Positions 50,315 through 58,955 of a stretch of DNA of 64,000 nt are shown here, piece by piece. The stretch comes from Catenibacillus sp964565805. Its GTDB lineage: Bacteria; Bacillota; Clostridia; Lachnospirales; Lachnospiraceae. Under the pieces are notes generated by a model that saw nothing but the letters and a program-made list of their open reading frames with translations, ran no database searches and was not told the origin of the DNA. The translations under genes and the position numbers were made by a program. The stretch is taken from contig CAZMGH010000002.1 in assembly GCA_964565805.1 (NCBI GenBank), positions 67,270 to 131,269 on the forward strand, given 5' to 3'. Position 1 is the stretch's first letter. Every line of letters starts with the position of its first letter.

Positions 50315-52012
50315 TTAGGGCAGCGATTTTGCTATATACACCTGTTTTCCCTTAAATGCAAAACCATAAGAACGTATCCTGTTTTGAGGGATTCCTTTGG
50401 AGATCAGGGTTGTAGCATAGCATTTTTCTCTGATCTGCTTTAGGGCTGCAGCTGCTGTTTCCTCCAGCGTCTTTTCTTCTGAAGGCTCCTGGACTTTAAA
50501 CTCAAAAATGATGGCATCATCTGAAATATTTAAAGGTTCGAGAATGACATCGTACCTTCCCAGTCCGCTTTCCCTGTTGGAGGTGATAACATATCTGTCT
50601 TTTAGTTCGACGATTAATCCCAAAACAAATCCATGGTAGAAACGTTCAGGCTCACTTTCAGCAGAAACTTTAGAGCCGCTGTCAAAAAAGCTAAAGGTAG
50701 TAAGGGCAACTCGATTCATATAAAAGTTCATGGACTTCAGATCATCGTCAAGAAGTGCAATGAGAAAGTCATTATACCCGCTGTCGTAATCGGCAAACCA
50801 ACTATGGATCATGTCTTCAAACATAATTTTTACTTCTTTGTTGGTTAATGCTAATTGATAGTACATTCTGCCGTTTCTATTATCAAATTCAGTACCCATG
50901 ACCTTTAAATATCCGCTGGCCAGCAGCAGGCTCCAGATGGCGCTTTCTTTTTGCTTCAGCTGTTCATAGACGATTTGTTCATCAATCATAAGGGTTAGGA
51001 ACTGACCATTGATTAAAGTTTCAAAATTCTGTTTTATATTTTTGCTGCCCTCCCGGATAAGCTTGCCAACAAGACTGTTAGAACTGGTATTAGCCCAGTA
51101 GGGGCGCACTTTTCCTGTATCCAGATAGTTTAGAATGGACCAGGGATTATAAATGTCCCGGGAATGGCCAAATGTAAATCCATCATACCAATCTTTTACT
51201 TCAGCCATATGATCAGCAAGATCGTATTCATTAAGGGCGTATGCCACCTCTTTTTCAGTAAAGCCAAAATATTCCGAATATTCATCAGATGTTGTCGTAA
51301 TGACCTTAAGGTTGTTTAGGTCAGAGAAAATAGATTCCTTGCTGACTCTGGTAATTCCGGTCAGGATAGCTCTCTCCAGATAGGGATTGCTTTTAAATGT
51401 TGAGTTTAATAAATTTCTTATAAATGGGGACAATTCTTCCCAATATCCGTTAATCCAGGATTCCTGCATAGGTGTATCATATTCATCCAGGAGAATAATT
51501 ACCTTTTTGCCATAATAACGATAAAGAAAGTATGAAAGCTGCTGTATGGAAAGAGATGCTTCATAATCCTCCATATTTGCGGAAATCCGCAGAAAATCTT
51601 CCTTTTCGCCGGCACTTAATAAAGGAGTGTCTAAAAGGAAGTCATATTTTCGGTATAAAAGCTGGATGATTCGGCATATTTTTTGACGGGTTTGTGAAAA
51701 CGATGTTTCTTTAACGGGTGAAAAGCTTAAGGTAATGACCGGATAAGTTCCCTGAAGTTTTCCATAATCCTCATATTCCCAGATTTTAAGGTTTTGAAAT
51801 AAATCTTGACATTTTTGGTATTCTACGGAGAAAAAATGTTCTATCATGCTGATCGTCAGAGTTTTTCCAAATCGTCTTGGCCGGGTGATTAATGTTACTT
51901 CATCTTTAGAATCCCACCATTCTTTGATAAAACCCGTTTTATCAATGTAAAAAGCATTTTCCGTAATGATTTTTCCAAAATCCTGCAGTCCGATACCTGT
52001 GATTCTACCCAT
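50315..52012 (-). CDS. AAA-ATPase-like protein with C-terminal PD-(D/E)XK nuclease domain
   Basis: A 565-residue protein of the AAA-ATPase_like/DUF1703 group, abundant and multi-copy in Bacteroidetes and Clostridia. It begins with the GIGLQDFGKIITENAFYIDK receptor segment, has Walker A in TRPRRFGKTLTISM (about residue 45), Walker B in VIILLDEYDTPM, and ends with a nuclease-type core (RYDVILEP then AIIFEFKV, the D-ExK pattern). Function is unproven; defence or mobile-element roles have been suggested. Own promoter, isolated gene. Confidence 0.9.
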   Translation of the reverse strand: MGRITGIGLQDFGKIITENAFYIDKTGFIKEWWDSKDEVTLITRPRRFGKTLTISMIEHFFSVEYQKCQDLFQNLKIWEYEDYGKLQGTYPVITLSFSPVKETSFSQTRQKICRIIQLLYRKYDFLLDTPLLSAGEKEDFLRISANMEDYEASLSIQQLSYFLYRYYGKKVIILLDEYDTPMQESWINGYWEELSPFIRNLLNSTFKSNPYLERAILTGITRVSKESIFSDLNNLKVITTTSDEYSEYFGFTEKEVAYALNEYDLADHMAEVKDWYDGFTFGHSRDIYNPWSILNYLDTGKVRPYWANTSSNSLVGKLIREGSKNIKQNFETLINGQFLTLMIDEQIVYEQLKQKESAIWSLLLASGYLKVMGTEFDNRNGRMYYQLALTNKEVKIMFEDMIHSWFADYDSGYNDFLIALLDDDLKSMNFYMNRVALTTFSFFDSGSKVSAESEPERFYHGFVLGLIVELKDRYVITSNRESGLGRYDVILEPLNISDDAIIFEFKVQEPSEEKTLEETAAAALKQIREKCYATTLISKGIPQNRIRSYGFAFKGKQVYIAKSLP

Positions 52013-52382
52013 TTTTATATACCTCCTCCCGAATATATAAGTGCAGGGGTTCAGTACCCAACAGTCTGTTGAGACTTAATTCTTCCAGCATTTATTCTAT
52101 GATACCATGAAAACCGGCCCGGATACAAGGAAATAATATATGTTTCGTTGACCGAAAGTTGCTGTTTACTAGCTTGCCAGTGAACAGTAACAACCGTTTA
52201 GCTCGTTGTACTATTGACTGCAAAATCCTACCCGACGCCTCTTTTTTTCTGTTCATCCGTCCGGGCACATGATATAATATTCCTAAAGTTAGGCAGGAGA
52301 ACTACCGCCTTGATTTTAATGTTGATTGTAATTGTTGCTGTTGATTTTTTATAATGAATTTGTGGGATAAAACCAGGAGATT
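52013..52382. other. Intergenic region between divergent genes
   Basis: Minus-strand promoter TTGTAT (52123-52128), 18 bases, TATCAT (52099-52104) for the AAA-ATPase gene. Near the middle a hairpin CTGTTTAC (52162-52169) with GTGAACAG (52180-52187). TATAAT at 52273-52278 is the -10 candidate for the nucleoside phosphorylase gene. No coding sequence seen. Confidence 0.55.
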
Positions 52383-53153
52383 ATGATGATTTTAAATGAA
52401 TTTGATTCTTTGAAAGAAGCCGTGATCAATCCATGGGATTTGATCCATCCGGTGGACAATATGCCTAAGGTGGCTGTTTCCTGTTTCTCAAATGTCACCT
52501 TTGAGCGGATGATTTCCGAACTGGATACCCAGGTGATTGCCTGGTCCAGCTGCGCTAACGGACGGAGCCCAATCTATCGTACATGCTATAAGGGGGTAGA
52601 AGTCGCGTTATTTATTATGGATGTCGGGGCTCCCATGAGTGTGGGTATGTTAGAGGAGCTTTTTGTAATGGGAATTGAAAAAGTTGTTATTTTTGGCACC
52701 TGCGGTGTTTTGGATCATAGTATTGAGGATTGTTCTATTATTATTCCAAATAACGCAGTACGGGATGAAGGAACAAGCTATCACTATGCTCCGCCATCGG
52801 ATGAAATTTCTGTAAATGAGAAATATTTGTCTGAATTTACGAAAATGCTGGATGAATTAAAGGTAAAATACACGGTAGGAAAAACATGGAGTACAGACGC
52901 GTTTTACCGGGAAACAAGAGATAAAGTTATCCGCCGCCAGCAGCAGGGCTGTATATGCGTGGATATGGAGTGTTCAGCTATTGGCGCAGTAGCTAAATTT
53001 CGCCAAAAAGATTGTGTGCAATTTTTCTATGCAGCTGATAATCTGGACACGGATACATGGGATGCCCGAAGCTTAAGCAATCATTCCCTTTTAGAAGAAA
53101 AGGACCGGATTGCGGCCATTGCCCTGGAGCTTGCGGTGCGAATCAGCCAGTGA
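52383..53153 (+). CDS. Nucleoside phosphorylase (PNP/UDP family)
   Basis: A 256-residue phosphorylase of the uridine phosphorylase-like group, salvaging nucleosides to base and ribose 1-phosphate. Evidence: DVGAPMSVGMLEEL, VIFGTCGVLDHSI (phosphate/base site), WSTDAFYRET and CVDMECSAIGAVAKF, the ribose-binding Met-Glu motif. ATG 52383 or 52386 follows AGGAG. The last bases overlap the GTG start of an Rrf2-type regulator fragment. Confidence 0.9.
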   Translation: MMILNEFDSLKEAVINPWDLIHPVDNMPKVAVSCFSNVTFERMISELDTQVIAWSSCANGRSPIYRTCYKGVEVALFIMDVGAPMSVGMLEELFVMGIEKVVIFGTCGVLDHSIEDCSIIIPNNAVRDEGTSYHYAPPSDEISVNEKYLSEFTKMLDELKVKYTVGKTWSTDAFYRETRDKVIRRQQQGCICVDMECSAIGAVAKFRQKDCVQFFYAADNLDTDTWDARSLSNHSLLEEKDRIAAIALELAVRISQ

Positions 53154-53505
53154 GACAGCCAGGCCAGCTGAACAATTTCCACTCAGCTCAGTTTATTGCC
53201 GTAATCATTAACATTACAACTGCCATACATATGCTTACCTGTATGGAGACTTTTAGAGATGAAGATAAAATTACCAGTGTTTTTTTAGCGTCAAGTATTA
53301 ATGTAACCCCGGTTATTATCCGGAGGATCTTATCCCAGCTCAGGGATGCAGGACTGATCCAGGTGAAGCGCGGAACCGGAGGAGCAACTATCGCGAAACC
53401 TTTGGAAGAGATTACATTTCTGGATGTGTATTATGCTGTGGATTGTATCGGAGACAATATGCTTTTCCATTTCCATGAAAATCCCAATCCCAATTGTCCG
53501 GTTGG
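53150..53505 (+). CDS. Rrf2 family regulator, N-terminal part, cut by assembly gap
   Basis: Winged-helix Rrf2-type regulator, 118 residues up to the gap. Features: TAIHMLTCMETF, SINVTPVIIRRILSQLRDAG (recognition helix), RGTGGATIAKPLEEITFLDV and ENPNPNCPVG, where the cluster cysteine region of the family starts. A GTG at 53150 overlaps the previous stop (GTGA); otherwise the first ATG is 53230. The sequence leaves Rrf2 homology exactly at the gap, so the gene is either cut by the gap or truly broken. Confidence 0.7.
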
Positions 53506-53605
53506 NNNNNNNNNNNNNNNNNNNNNNNNNNNNNNNNNNNNNNNNNNNNNNNNNNNNNNNNNNNNNNNNNNNNNNNNNNNNNNNNNNNNNNNNNNNNNNN
53601 NNNNN
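53506..53605. other. Scaffold gap of 100 N with identical 55-base flanks
   Basis: The 55 bases before the gap (53451-53505) and the 55 bases after it (53606-53660) are identical. Overlap of exactly 55 bases is what de Bruijn assembly with k=55 leaves between adjoining contigs, so the gap length of 100 is a placeholder. Confidence 0.9.
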
Positions 53606-53629
53606 GAGACAATATGCTTTTCCATTTCC

Positions 53630-53968
53630 ATGAAAATCCCAATCCCAATTGTCCGGTTGGAAAAATATCGCCAGGCTATAACAGAGCATTTTGGCAGCCG
53701 CATATGGTTTATGGGACTTCAGGGCAGCTACGGACGGGGAGAAGCTTCCCCGGAAAGTGATATTGATGTGGTGTTGATCTTGGATCAGGCAGGGACTCAG
53801 GATTTTTTAGAGTATCGGGAAATTTTAGATACACTGCCGGAGCGGGATCGGATCTGCGGTTTTGTTTCCGGAAAAGATGAGATAGAAGCCTGGGAGCCGT
53901 CGGATCTGTTTCAGTTTTATTATGACACCACGCCTATTATGGGATCTTTGGAGCAAGATTGGACTTGA
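53630..53968 (+). pseudogene. Nucleotidyltransferase domain protein, truncated
   Basis: Minimal-nucleotidyltransferase fold, 112 residues from ATG 53630. Core motif GSYGRGEASPESDIDV, with VVLILDQ continuing the metal strand. Homologues with this opening usually run on for about 110-130 more residues after YYDTTPIMGSL; here the frame stops at EQDWT, so the C-terminal half is missing. The first ten residues are read from the 55-base duplicated flank and are unreliable. Confidence 0.6.
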
Positions 53969-54077
53969 CAAAGATTACTGCTGCAGTAATAACAGGCCAA
54001 GCCTGGTAAAGAAATATTACCCGCAAAACCCATTGAATCATAGATAAAATGCATGGATAGAAATAAAGAACAAGTAT

Positions 54078-54106
54078 TAGACGTAAGGGACGATTTCATT
54101 TATAAT
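54078..54106 (+). promoter_or_regulatory. Promoter of the aldo/keto reductase gene
   Basis: TAGACG (54078-54083), 17 bases, TATAAT (54101-54106), followed by AGGAGG before ATG 54151. Confidence 0.5.
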
Positions 54107-54150
54107 ATCCTTAGGTTTTGATAAATGCATAAAAACAGGAGGAGTGATCA

Positions 54151-55200
54151 ATGAAGTATAGTATCCTTGGAAATTCAGATCTTATGGTTTCACGCGTTTG
54201 TATGGGGTGTATGGGTTTTGGCGACGCCAGCAATGGACAGCATCACTGGACCCTGGATGAGGAACATTCCCGGGAGATCATCCAGAGAGGATTGGATTTG
54301 GGCGTGAATTTTTTTGATACAGCCATTGGCTATCAAAGCGGAACAAGCGAGCAGTATGTAGGACGGGCTTTAAAAGATTTTGCTAAACGGGAAGATGTAG
54401 TGGTTGCCACAAAATTCCTGCCAAGGACACCGGATGAGATTGCTTCCGGCATTTCCGGGCAGGAGCATATTGAACAGATGATTAATACAAGCTTGAAAAA
54501 TCTTGGAATGGATTATGTGGATCTGTATATTTATCACATGTGGGACTATGAAACACCTCTGTATGACATTATGGATGGCCTTAACCGGATCGTAAAAGAA
54601 GGAAAGGCCCGGTATATTGGCATTTCCAACTGTTTTGCCTACCAGCTTGCCAAGGCAAACGCTCTGGCAGAAAAGGAAGGCTTTGCCAAATTTGTTTCGG
54701 TCCAGGGGCATTACAATCTGATCTTCAGAGAGGAAGAACGGGAAATGGCAAAGCTGTGCGCTGAGGATAATATTGCTATGACGCCATACAGCGCCCTGGC
54801 CAGCGGACGATTGTCAAAGCATCCTGGTGAAACATCTAAGCGCCTGGAAGAGGATAGTTATGCCAAGTCCAAGTATGATGCCACTGCATCCCAAGATGAT
54901 GTGATCATCCGCCGTGTAGCAGAGCTGGCTGAAAAATACAATGTATCTATGACAGAAGTTTCCCTGGCATGGCTTTTGACGAAGGTTACTGCTCCTGTTG
55001 TCGGCGCCACAAAACTTCATCATATTGAAGGAGCAGCCAAAGCAGTAGACCTTGAACTGACACCTGAAGAAATCATTTATCTGGAGGAGCCTTATGTTTC
55101 CCACAAACTGGTGGGCGTTATGGCCCAAAATACTCCGGCTGCCGCAAAAGGACCTCACGTATGGTCCACAGGAAATCAGAAAATCGAAAAGGGACGCTGA
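54151..55200 (+). CDS. Aldo/keto reductase
   Basis: NADPH-dependent (alpha/beta)8 oxidoreductase of 349 residues. Catalytic residues are visible: Asp/Tyr in NFFDTAIGYQSGTSEQ, Lys in VVVATKF and His in LYIYHMWDYE; the cofactor region is WLLTKVTAPVVGATK. It starts MKYSILGNSDLMVSRVCMG. Probably detoxifies aldehydes or methylglyoxal; substrate not readable. Monocistronic, ends with a strong terminator. Confidence 0.93.
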   Translation: MKYSILGNSDLMVSRVCMGCMGFGDASNGQHHWTLDEEHSREIIQRGLDLGVNFFDTAIGYQSGTSEQYVGRALKDFAKREDVVVATKFLPRTPDEIASGISGQEHIEQMINTSLKNLGMDYVDLYIYHMWDYETPLYDIMDGLNRIVKEGKARYIGISNCFAYQLAKANALAEKEGFAKFVSVQGHYNLIFREEEREMAKLCAEDNIAMTPYSALASGRLSKHPGETSKRLEEDSYAKSKYDATASQDDVIIRRVAELAEKYNVSMTEVSLAWLLTKVTAPVVGATKLHHIEGAAKAVDLELTPEEIIYLEEPYVSHKLVGVMAQNTPAAAKGPHVWSTGNQKIEKGR

Positions 55201-55213
55201 TAAAAGAAAAAAG

Positions 55214-55266
55214 GCAGTCGCATAAGTGAGGTGATAAAATCAAATCACTTATGCGGCTGCTTCTTT
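55214..55266. terminator. Bidirectional terminator
   Basis: GCAGTCGCATAAGTGA pairs with TCACTTATGCGGCTGC (one mismatch position tolerated as G-U), followed by TTCTTTTTT on the plus strand and a T-rich tail on the minus strand. Confidence 0.85.
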
Positions 55267-55267
55267 T

Positions 55268-55756
55268 TTAGTGGTATGCCGGTTTACTTTCCGTTTCAGT
55301 GTTTCTAAAGAGGCGTTTAAATATAAATCTGACAAATGGACCGGCATAGCATATCTGCCAGAAAAATGCCATAGGAAAGTTTAAGGCGATAGCCTTAAGC
55401 CATACTGGCAGGAGATTGATGCCTGCATCCATAAAAAGAATCGTTGCAGCCAGGCTCATTAACGGGCACATCCACATTACAGATACAGCAGAAATTGCAA
55501 GAACCAGATGAAAAGGATTTTCTTTTTTCGGGTTCACAAGCTTGAAGGCTGTTTTCTTTGCAATCTTTCCTACAAAGAAAAAATCAAGGATAAAGGCAAT
55601 GGGCGCCATAATGATCAGTTCATGGAAGGCAGATAAAAACACAGAATAGGTCATATCACCGGTGTTTAACACAATATTGTAGCAGATCATTGCATAAACC
55701 ATGACAAAGACCATGATAATAGTAAAAATAACGTCTTGAAATTTGTTTTTGGGCAT
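55268..55756 (-). CDS. DUF2798-type membrane protein
   Basis: A 162-residue protein with four membrane helices arranged as two related pairs, each with a FHELIIMAPIAFILDFFFVG-like pattern (second copy LNFPMAFFWQICYAGPFV). The ATG at 55756 gives MPKNKFQDVIFT with GGAGG 7 bases upstream; the longer frame is not needed. Function unknown. Own promoter and a leader of about 150 bases. Confidence 0.8.
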   Translation of the reverse strand: MPKNKFQDVIFTIIMVFVMVYAMICYNIVLNTGDMTYSVFLSAFHELIIMAPIAFILDFFFVGKIAKKTAFKLVNPKKENPFHLVLAISAVSVMWMCPLMSLAATILFMDAGINLLPVWLKAIALNFPMAFFWQICYAGPFVRFIFKRLFRNTETESKPAYH

Positions 55757-55912
55757 AAAAAATCCTCCTATCATTGAATAGCTTTGATACATCTTTGCGA
55801 AGGAATCGCTTTTTTTGTATCTTTACACAATAACATTAAAAATCGTGTTGTTCGTTATTCATTCTGGAGAATGTACGTTTCCAATATAAACCTGATTTTC
55901 GCAACAGAGGGA

Positions 55913-55942
55913 ATTTTATCACATTTATTTTAAATTTGTCAA
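55913..55942 (-). promoter_or_regulatory. Promoter of the DUF2798 gene
   Basis: Minus-strand TTGACA (55937-55942), 18 bases, TAAAAT (55913-55918). Confidence 0.65.
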
Positions 55943-55963
55943 TCATTTTTTTCTGATACTTAG

Positions 55964-55984
55964 GGGCTAGACGCCAGCGGCGCC
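55964..55984 (+). repeat. GCTAG-GGCGCC hairpin repeat, copy 2
   Basis: GCTAGACGCCAGCGGCGCC, 17 of 19 bases identical to the minus-strand copy near 34169. Confidence 0.5.
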
Positions 55985-56353
55985 AAAGTCAAGATGCTTT
56001 CCCGCCTGCGGCAGGAGTGACAGCGCTATTGAGCTGACATTAGAGCCTGACTTTGCATCCAAATTATTCGGCTATAAATCGAAAAATTTCAATACAGGCC
56101 GAAGCGCAGCAAAAAGTTAGACTATAATCAGCAAAATCGTGAGTCGAGCCGAAGTGAGGGCTTTTCAATATGAAACCGACACGATATAATAGATGCAAAA
56201 AAGCGGAAAGGGTATGGGTGCGCTGGGGCCTTTGGCTATGGCAGTTTTTCATAGCATAAGTCTATATATGATTTATACATAACAGTTCATGGAAGAAGAG
56301 GAAACGAGCAGGAAGATATGCTGCCCGTAAACAGTAAATGGAGGTACAGAAAA
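55985..56353. other. Intergenic region upstream of ogt
   Basis: No gene recognised. It contains short hairpins (CCTGC/GCAGG near 56005; AGCC-N7-GGCTTTT near 56147), TATAAT boxes at 56123 and near 56185 without good -35 elements, and a final GGAGG for ogt. The open frame on the minus strand here (62 codons) looks random. Confidence 0.4.
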
Positions 56354-56851
56354 ATGCAATACATTACCCATTACGACTCTCCCCTTGGAAGTATTTTATT
56401 AGCTGCAGATGATTTTGGCCTGACAGGTCTGTGGTTTGAGGGACAGAAATATTTTGCCCATGGACTTGACCCTGATCACGAGGAAAGTGAAACTGGTGTA
56501 TTAAAAAGTGCAGAGCAGTGGCTGGATGTTTATTTTTCCGGAGAAAAGCCTCAGATACAGATTCCGCTGCATTTTAACGGAACCCCATTTCAAAATCAGG
56601 TTTGGGAGATTCTATGTCAGATTCCGTACGGGCAAACAACAACTTATGGATCTATCTCTAAGCAGGTGGCTGAAAAAAATGGTTTGGCCCATATGTCCCC
56701 TCAGGCTGTGGGAGGCGCTGTGGGTCATAATAAGATTTCCATTATCGTGCCCTGCCATCGGGTTGTAGGGAGTCAAGGGAGCCTTACAGGATACGCAGGA
56801 GGCATTAACAGAAAAATAAAACTTTTGACCATTGAAAAAACGGGTCGATGA
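56354..56851 (+). CDS. ogt: Methylated-DNA-[protein]-cysteine S-methyltransferase
   Basis: Suicide DNA repair protein removing O6-methylguanine adducts. The 165-residue protein has YITHYDSPLGSILLA at the N terminus, GTPFQNQVWEILCQIPYG, TTTYGSISKQV and the active-site VPCHRVVGS with the acceptor cysteine, then LTGYAGGINRK. ATG 56354 follows GGAGG by 9 bases. Short form without an Ada domain. Confidence 0.95.
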   Translation: MQYITHYDSPLGSILLAADDFGLTGLWFEGQKYFAHGLDPDHEESETGVLKSAEQWLDVYFSGEKPQIQIPLHFNGTPFQNQVWEILCQIPYGQTTTYGSISKQVAEKNGLAHMSPQAVGGAVGHNKISIIVPCHRVVGSQGSLTGYAGGINRKIKLLTIEKTGR

Positions 56852-56911
56852 GTTTGGAATCCATCCCCGCTTACGGCAGCCGGAAACACATGTATTTAAG
56901 GAGATATTCCC

Positions 56912-57478
56912 ATGGAAAGAAAAAGAAATGTTTTGCTGAAACTCTTTATTTCAACTTTGTATTTAAGCGCGTTTACCTTTGGCGGAGGATATGTGATCGT
57001 AACGCTTATGAAAAAAAAGTTTGTCGATCAGTATCACTGGATTCAGGAGGATGAAATGCTGGATCTGATCGCTATTGCCCAGTCCTCCCCGGGGGCTATT
57101 GCTGTAAATGGAGCCATTGTAGTTGGCTATAAACTTGCCGGACTGATGGGTGCTTTGACTGCCATCATCGCCACGATTATTCCTCCCTTTGTGATCATTT
57201 CTCTGATTTCAGTTTTGTATAATGCATTTCGTGACAATTGGATCATCAGTGCGCTGCTGGAGGGCATGCAGGCCGGCGTAGGGGCAGTAATCGCAGTCGT
57301 TGTCTTTGAAATGACGGCAGAGGTCGTCCACGATAAAAATGCCATGTCCATGATCATTCTGGCGCTGGCCTTTATTGCCACCTGTTTCTTTAATGTGAAC
57401 GCGATTTATGTGATCTTGGTCTGCGGACTGATCGGCGTCATTAAAACACTGGGTGAAAAAAGGAGAGAAAAGAAATGA
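56912..57478 (+). CDS. Chromate transporter subunit 1 (short ChrA)
   Basis: Half-length CHR-family membrane protein, 188 residues, about five to six helices. It shows AFTFGGGYVIVTLMKKKF and IAIAQSSPGAIAVNGAIVVG, the conserved family motifs. The stop overlaps the next start (ATGA). Short CHR proteins come in pairs and export chromate or act on related anions; the native role in gut anaerobes is unclear. Confidence 0.9.
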   Translation: MERKRNVLLKLFISTLYLSAFTFGGGYVIVTLMKKKFVDQYHWIQEDEMLDLIAIAQSSPGAIAVNGAIVVGYKLAGLMGALTAIIATIIPPFVIISLISVLYNAFRDNWIISALLEGMQAGVGAVIAVVVFEMTAEVVHDKNAMSMIILALAFIATCFFNVNAIYVILVCGLIGVIKTLGEKRREKK

Positions 57479-58038
57479 TCTATCTTGAACTGTTTTGGAG
57501 CTTCCTTCAGATCGGTTTGTTTAGTTTTGGCGGGGGATATGCAGCCATGCCGCTGATCAAGGATCAGGTTGTCACTGACCACGGATGGCTGAGTATGACA
57601 GAATTTACGGATCTCATCACGATTTCCCAAATGACCCCAGGGCCTATTGCCATTAATTCGGCAACCTTTGTAGGGATAAAGATCGCTGGGATCCCAGGCG
57701 CCTTTGCCGCGACTTTGGGATGCATCCTGCCGTCCTGTATTATCGTTACATTAATCGCAAATTTATATTTAAAATACCGGAACATGGCCCTGCTCCAAGG
57801 AATCCTTCACTCTCTGCGCCCGGCAGTTGTGGCCATGATCGCTTCAGCAGGAATATCCATTTTAATCACTGCCTTCTGGGGGACAGAGGCAAAAGTGATC
57901 CTGTCAAAGACTCATTGGGAAATCACTGCGATCTTTATCCTGTGTGTAGTGTTTCTGAAAAAATTCAAAATGAATCCTGTGTTTGTTATGGTTTTGGCAG
58001 GGGTAATGAAACTGGCCCTGTCATTTCTGGGAATATAG
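57475..58038 (+). CDS. Chromate transporter subunit 2 (short ChrA)
   Basis: Second half-length CHR protein, 187 residues, with LFSFGGGYAAMPLIKDQVV and ITISQMTPGPIAINSATFVG. It pairs with the preceding subunit, probably in inverted topology, to form the full carrier. Translationally coupled (ATGA). Followed by 220 bases without a gene. Confidence 0.9.
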   Translation: MIYLELFWSFLQIGLFSFGGGYAAMPLIKDQVVTDHGWLSMTEFTDLITISQMTPGPIAINSATFVGIKIAGIPGAFAATLGCILPSCIIVTLIANLYLKYRNMALLQGILHSLRPAVVAMIASAGISILITAFWGTEAKVILSKTHWEITAIFILCVVFLKKFKMNPVFVMVLAGVMKLALSFLGI

Positions 58039-58203
58039 CTATTCTAATGTCCGCAGCCGCTGCATAAGGGACTGGCAGGCTGATTTTTATCATCCGGCAT
58101 TGTAACGCTGGTTGTGATTTTGCAAAGGTGATGACCAGCAGGATAATGAAGGCGCCTCACCTAAACGAAGCCGATACCACAGCGGTTTGACGGACATAAA
58201 CAG

Positions 58204-58232
58204 TTGTTCTGGTTTCGGATATATGGTATGAT
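58204..58232 (+). promoter_or_regulatory. Promoter of the 212-aa membrane protein gene
   Basis: TTGTTC (58204-58209), 17 bases, TATGAT (58227-58232). Confidence 0.5.
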
Positions 58233-58266
58233 ATGATGTGTAAGAAACTTACGGAGGACAATGAAA

Positions 58267-58905
58267 ATGACCCAATGGCTGAATAAGATCCGTTTTCCCG
58301 GAAAGGCTAAACGGTCTCCGATGGAATTTGCATCCAGTCTTTTGGCCCTTCTCCTGGGAATCGGACTGGGGATTTTTTCAAAATGGCTGGATAATATGAG
58401 CATTGATAGTACAGTTCTGTGGCAGAACGTGCTGGGAATACTGGATCTGAGAAATGTTTTCTCTGATTTTGCGGTTTGGTTCCTTATTGCCTTAGCAGTG
58501 GCAGTATTCAGCCGCTCACCGCTAAGAGCAGGGCTGAATGTGTTTTTGTTTTTTGCAGGCATGTGTGCCAGCTACCATATATATACTATTTTTTTCAGCG
58601 GATTTAATCCATTATCTTATATGATGATCTGGTATGTTTTAACCATTGTATCGCCATTTTTAGCTCTGGTGTGCTGGTATGGAAAAGGCAGTTCAGCCGT
58701 TTCTCTGGCAATTGACATACTGATTCTTGGGGTAATGATCCAGTGCTGCTTTTCTGTGGGCCTTTGGTATTTTGATTTTACAAGCCTGATCAATATCCTT
58801 ATCTTTGCCGGGTCCGCGGCAATTTTATATACCTCGCCAAAGCAAACGCTGATCAGCCTGCTGGGCGGGATCATTCTTGCATTTATTTTTAGTGTTATTT
58901 ATTAA
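58267..58905 (+). CDS. Polytopic membrane protein of unknown function
   Basis: A 212-residue protein with six or seven hydrophobic helices (for example SSLLALLLGIGLGIFSKWL and LISLLGGIILAFIFSVIY). ATG 58267 lies 9 bases after GGAGG; ATG 58261 is only 3 bases away. No family recognised. It may share a transcript with the downstream AlkD-like gene, 50 bases away. Confidence 0.7.
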   Translation: MTQWLNKIRFPGKAKRSPMEFASSLLALLLGIGLGIFSKWLDNMSIDSTVLWQNVLGILDLRNVFSDFAVWFLIALAVAVFSRSPLRAGLNVFLFFAGMCASYHIYTIFFSGFNPLSYMMIWYVLTIVSPFLALVCWYGKGSSAVSLAIDILILGVMIQCCFSVGLWYFDFTSLINILIFAGSAAILYTSPKQTLISLLGGIILAFIFSVIY

Positions 58906-58955
58906 GGGAAGGTCCCTTTATAAATATCACTTAAAATTATAGCGGAGGTATCCAA

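Noticed and set aside
53057..53968. Single 303-residue protein joining an Rrf2 domain and a nucleotidyltransferase
   Set aside because: The frame runs through 100 N and repeats the same 55 bases on both sides; it is an assembly artefact, not a fusion gene.
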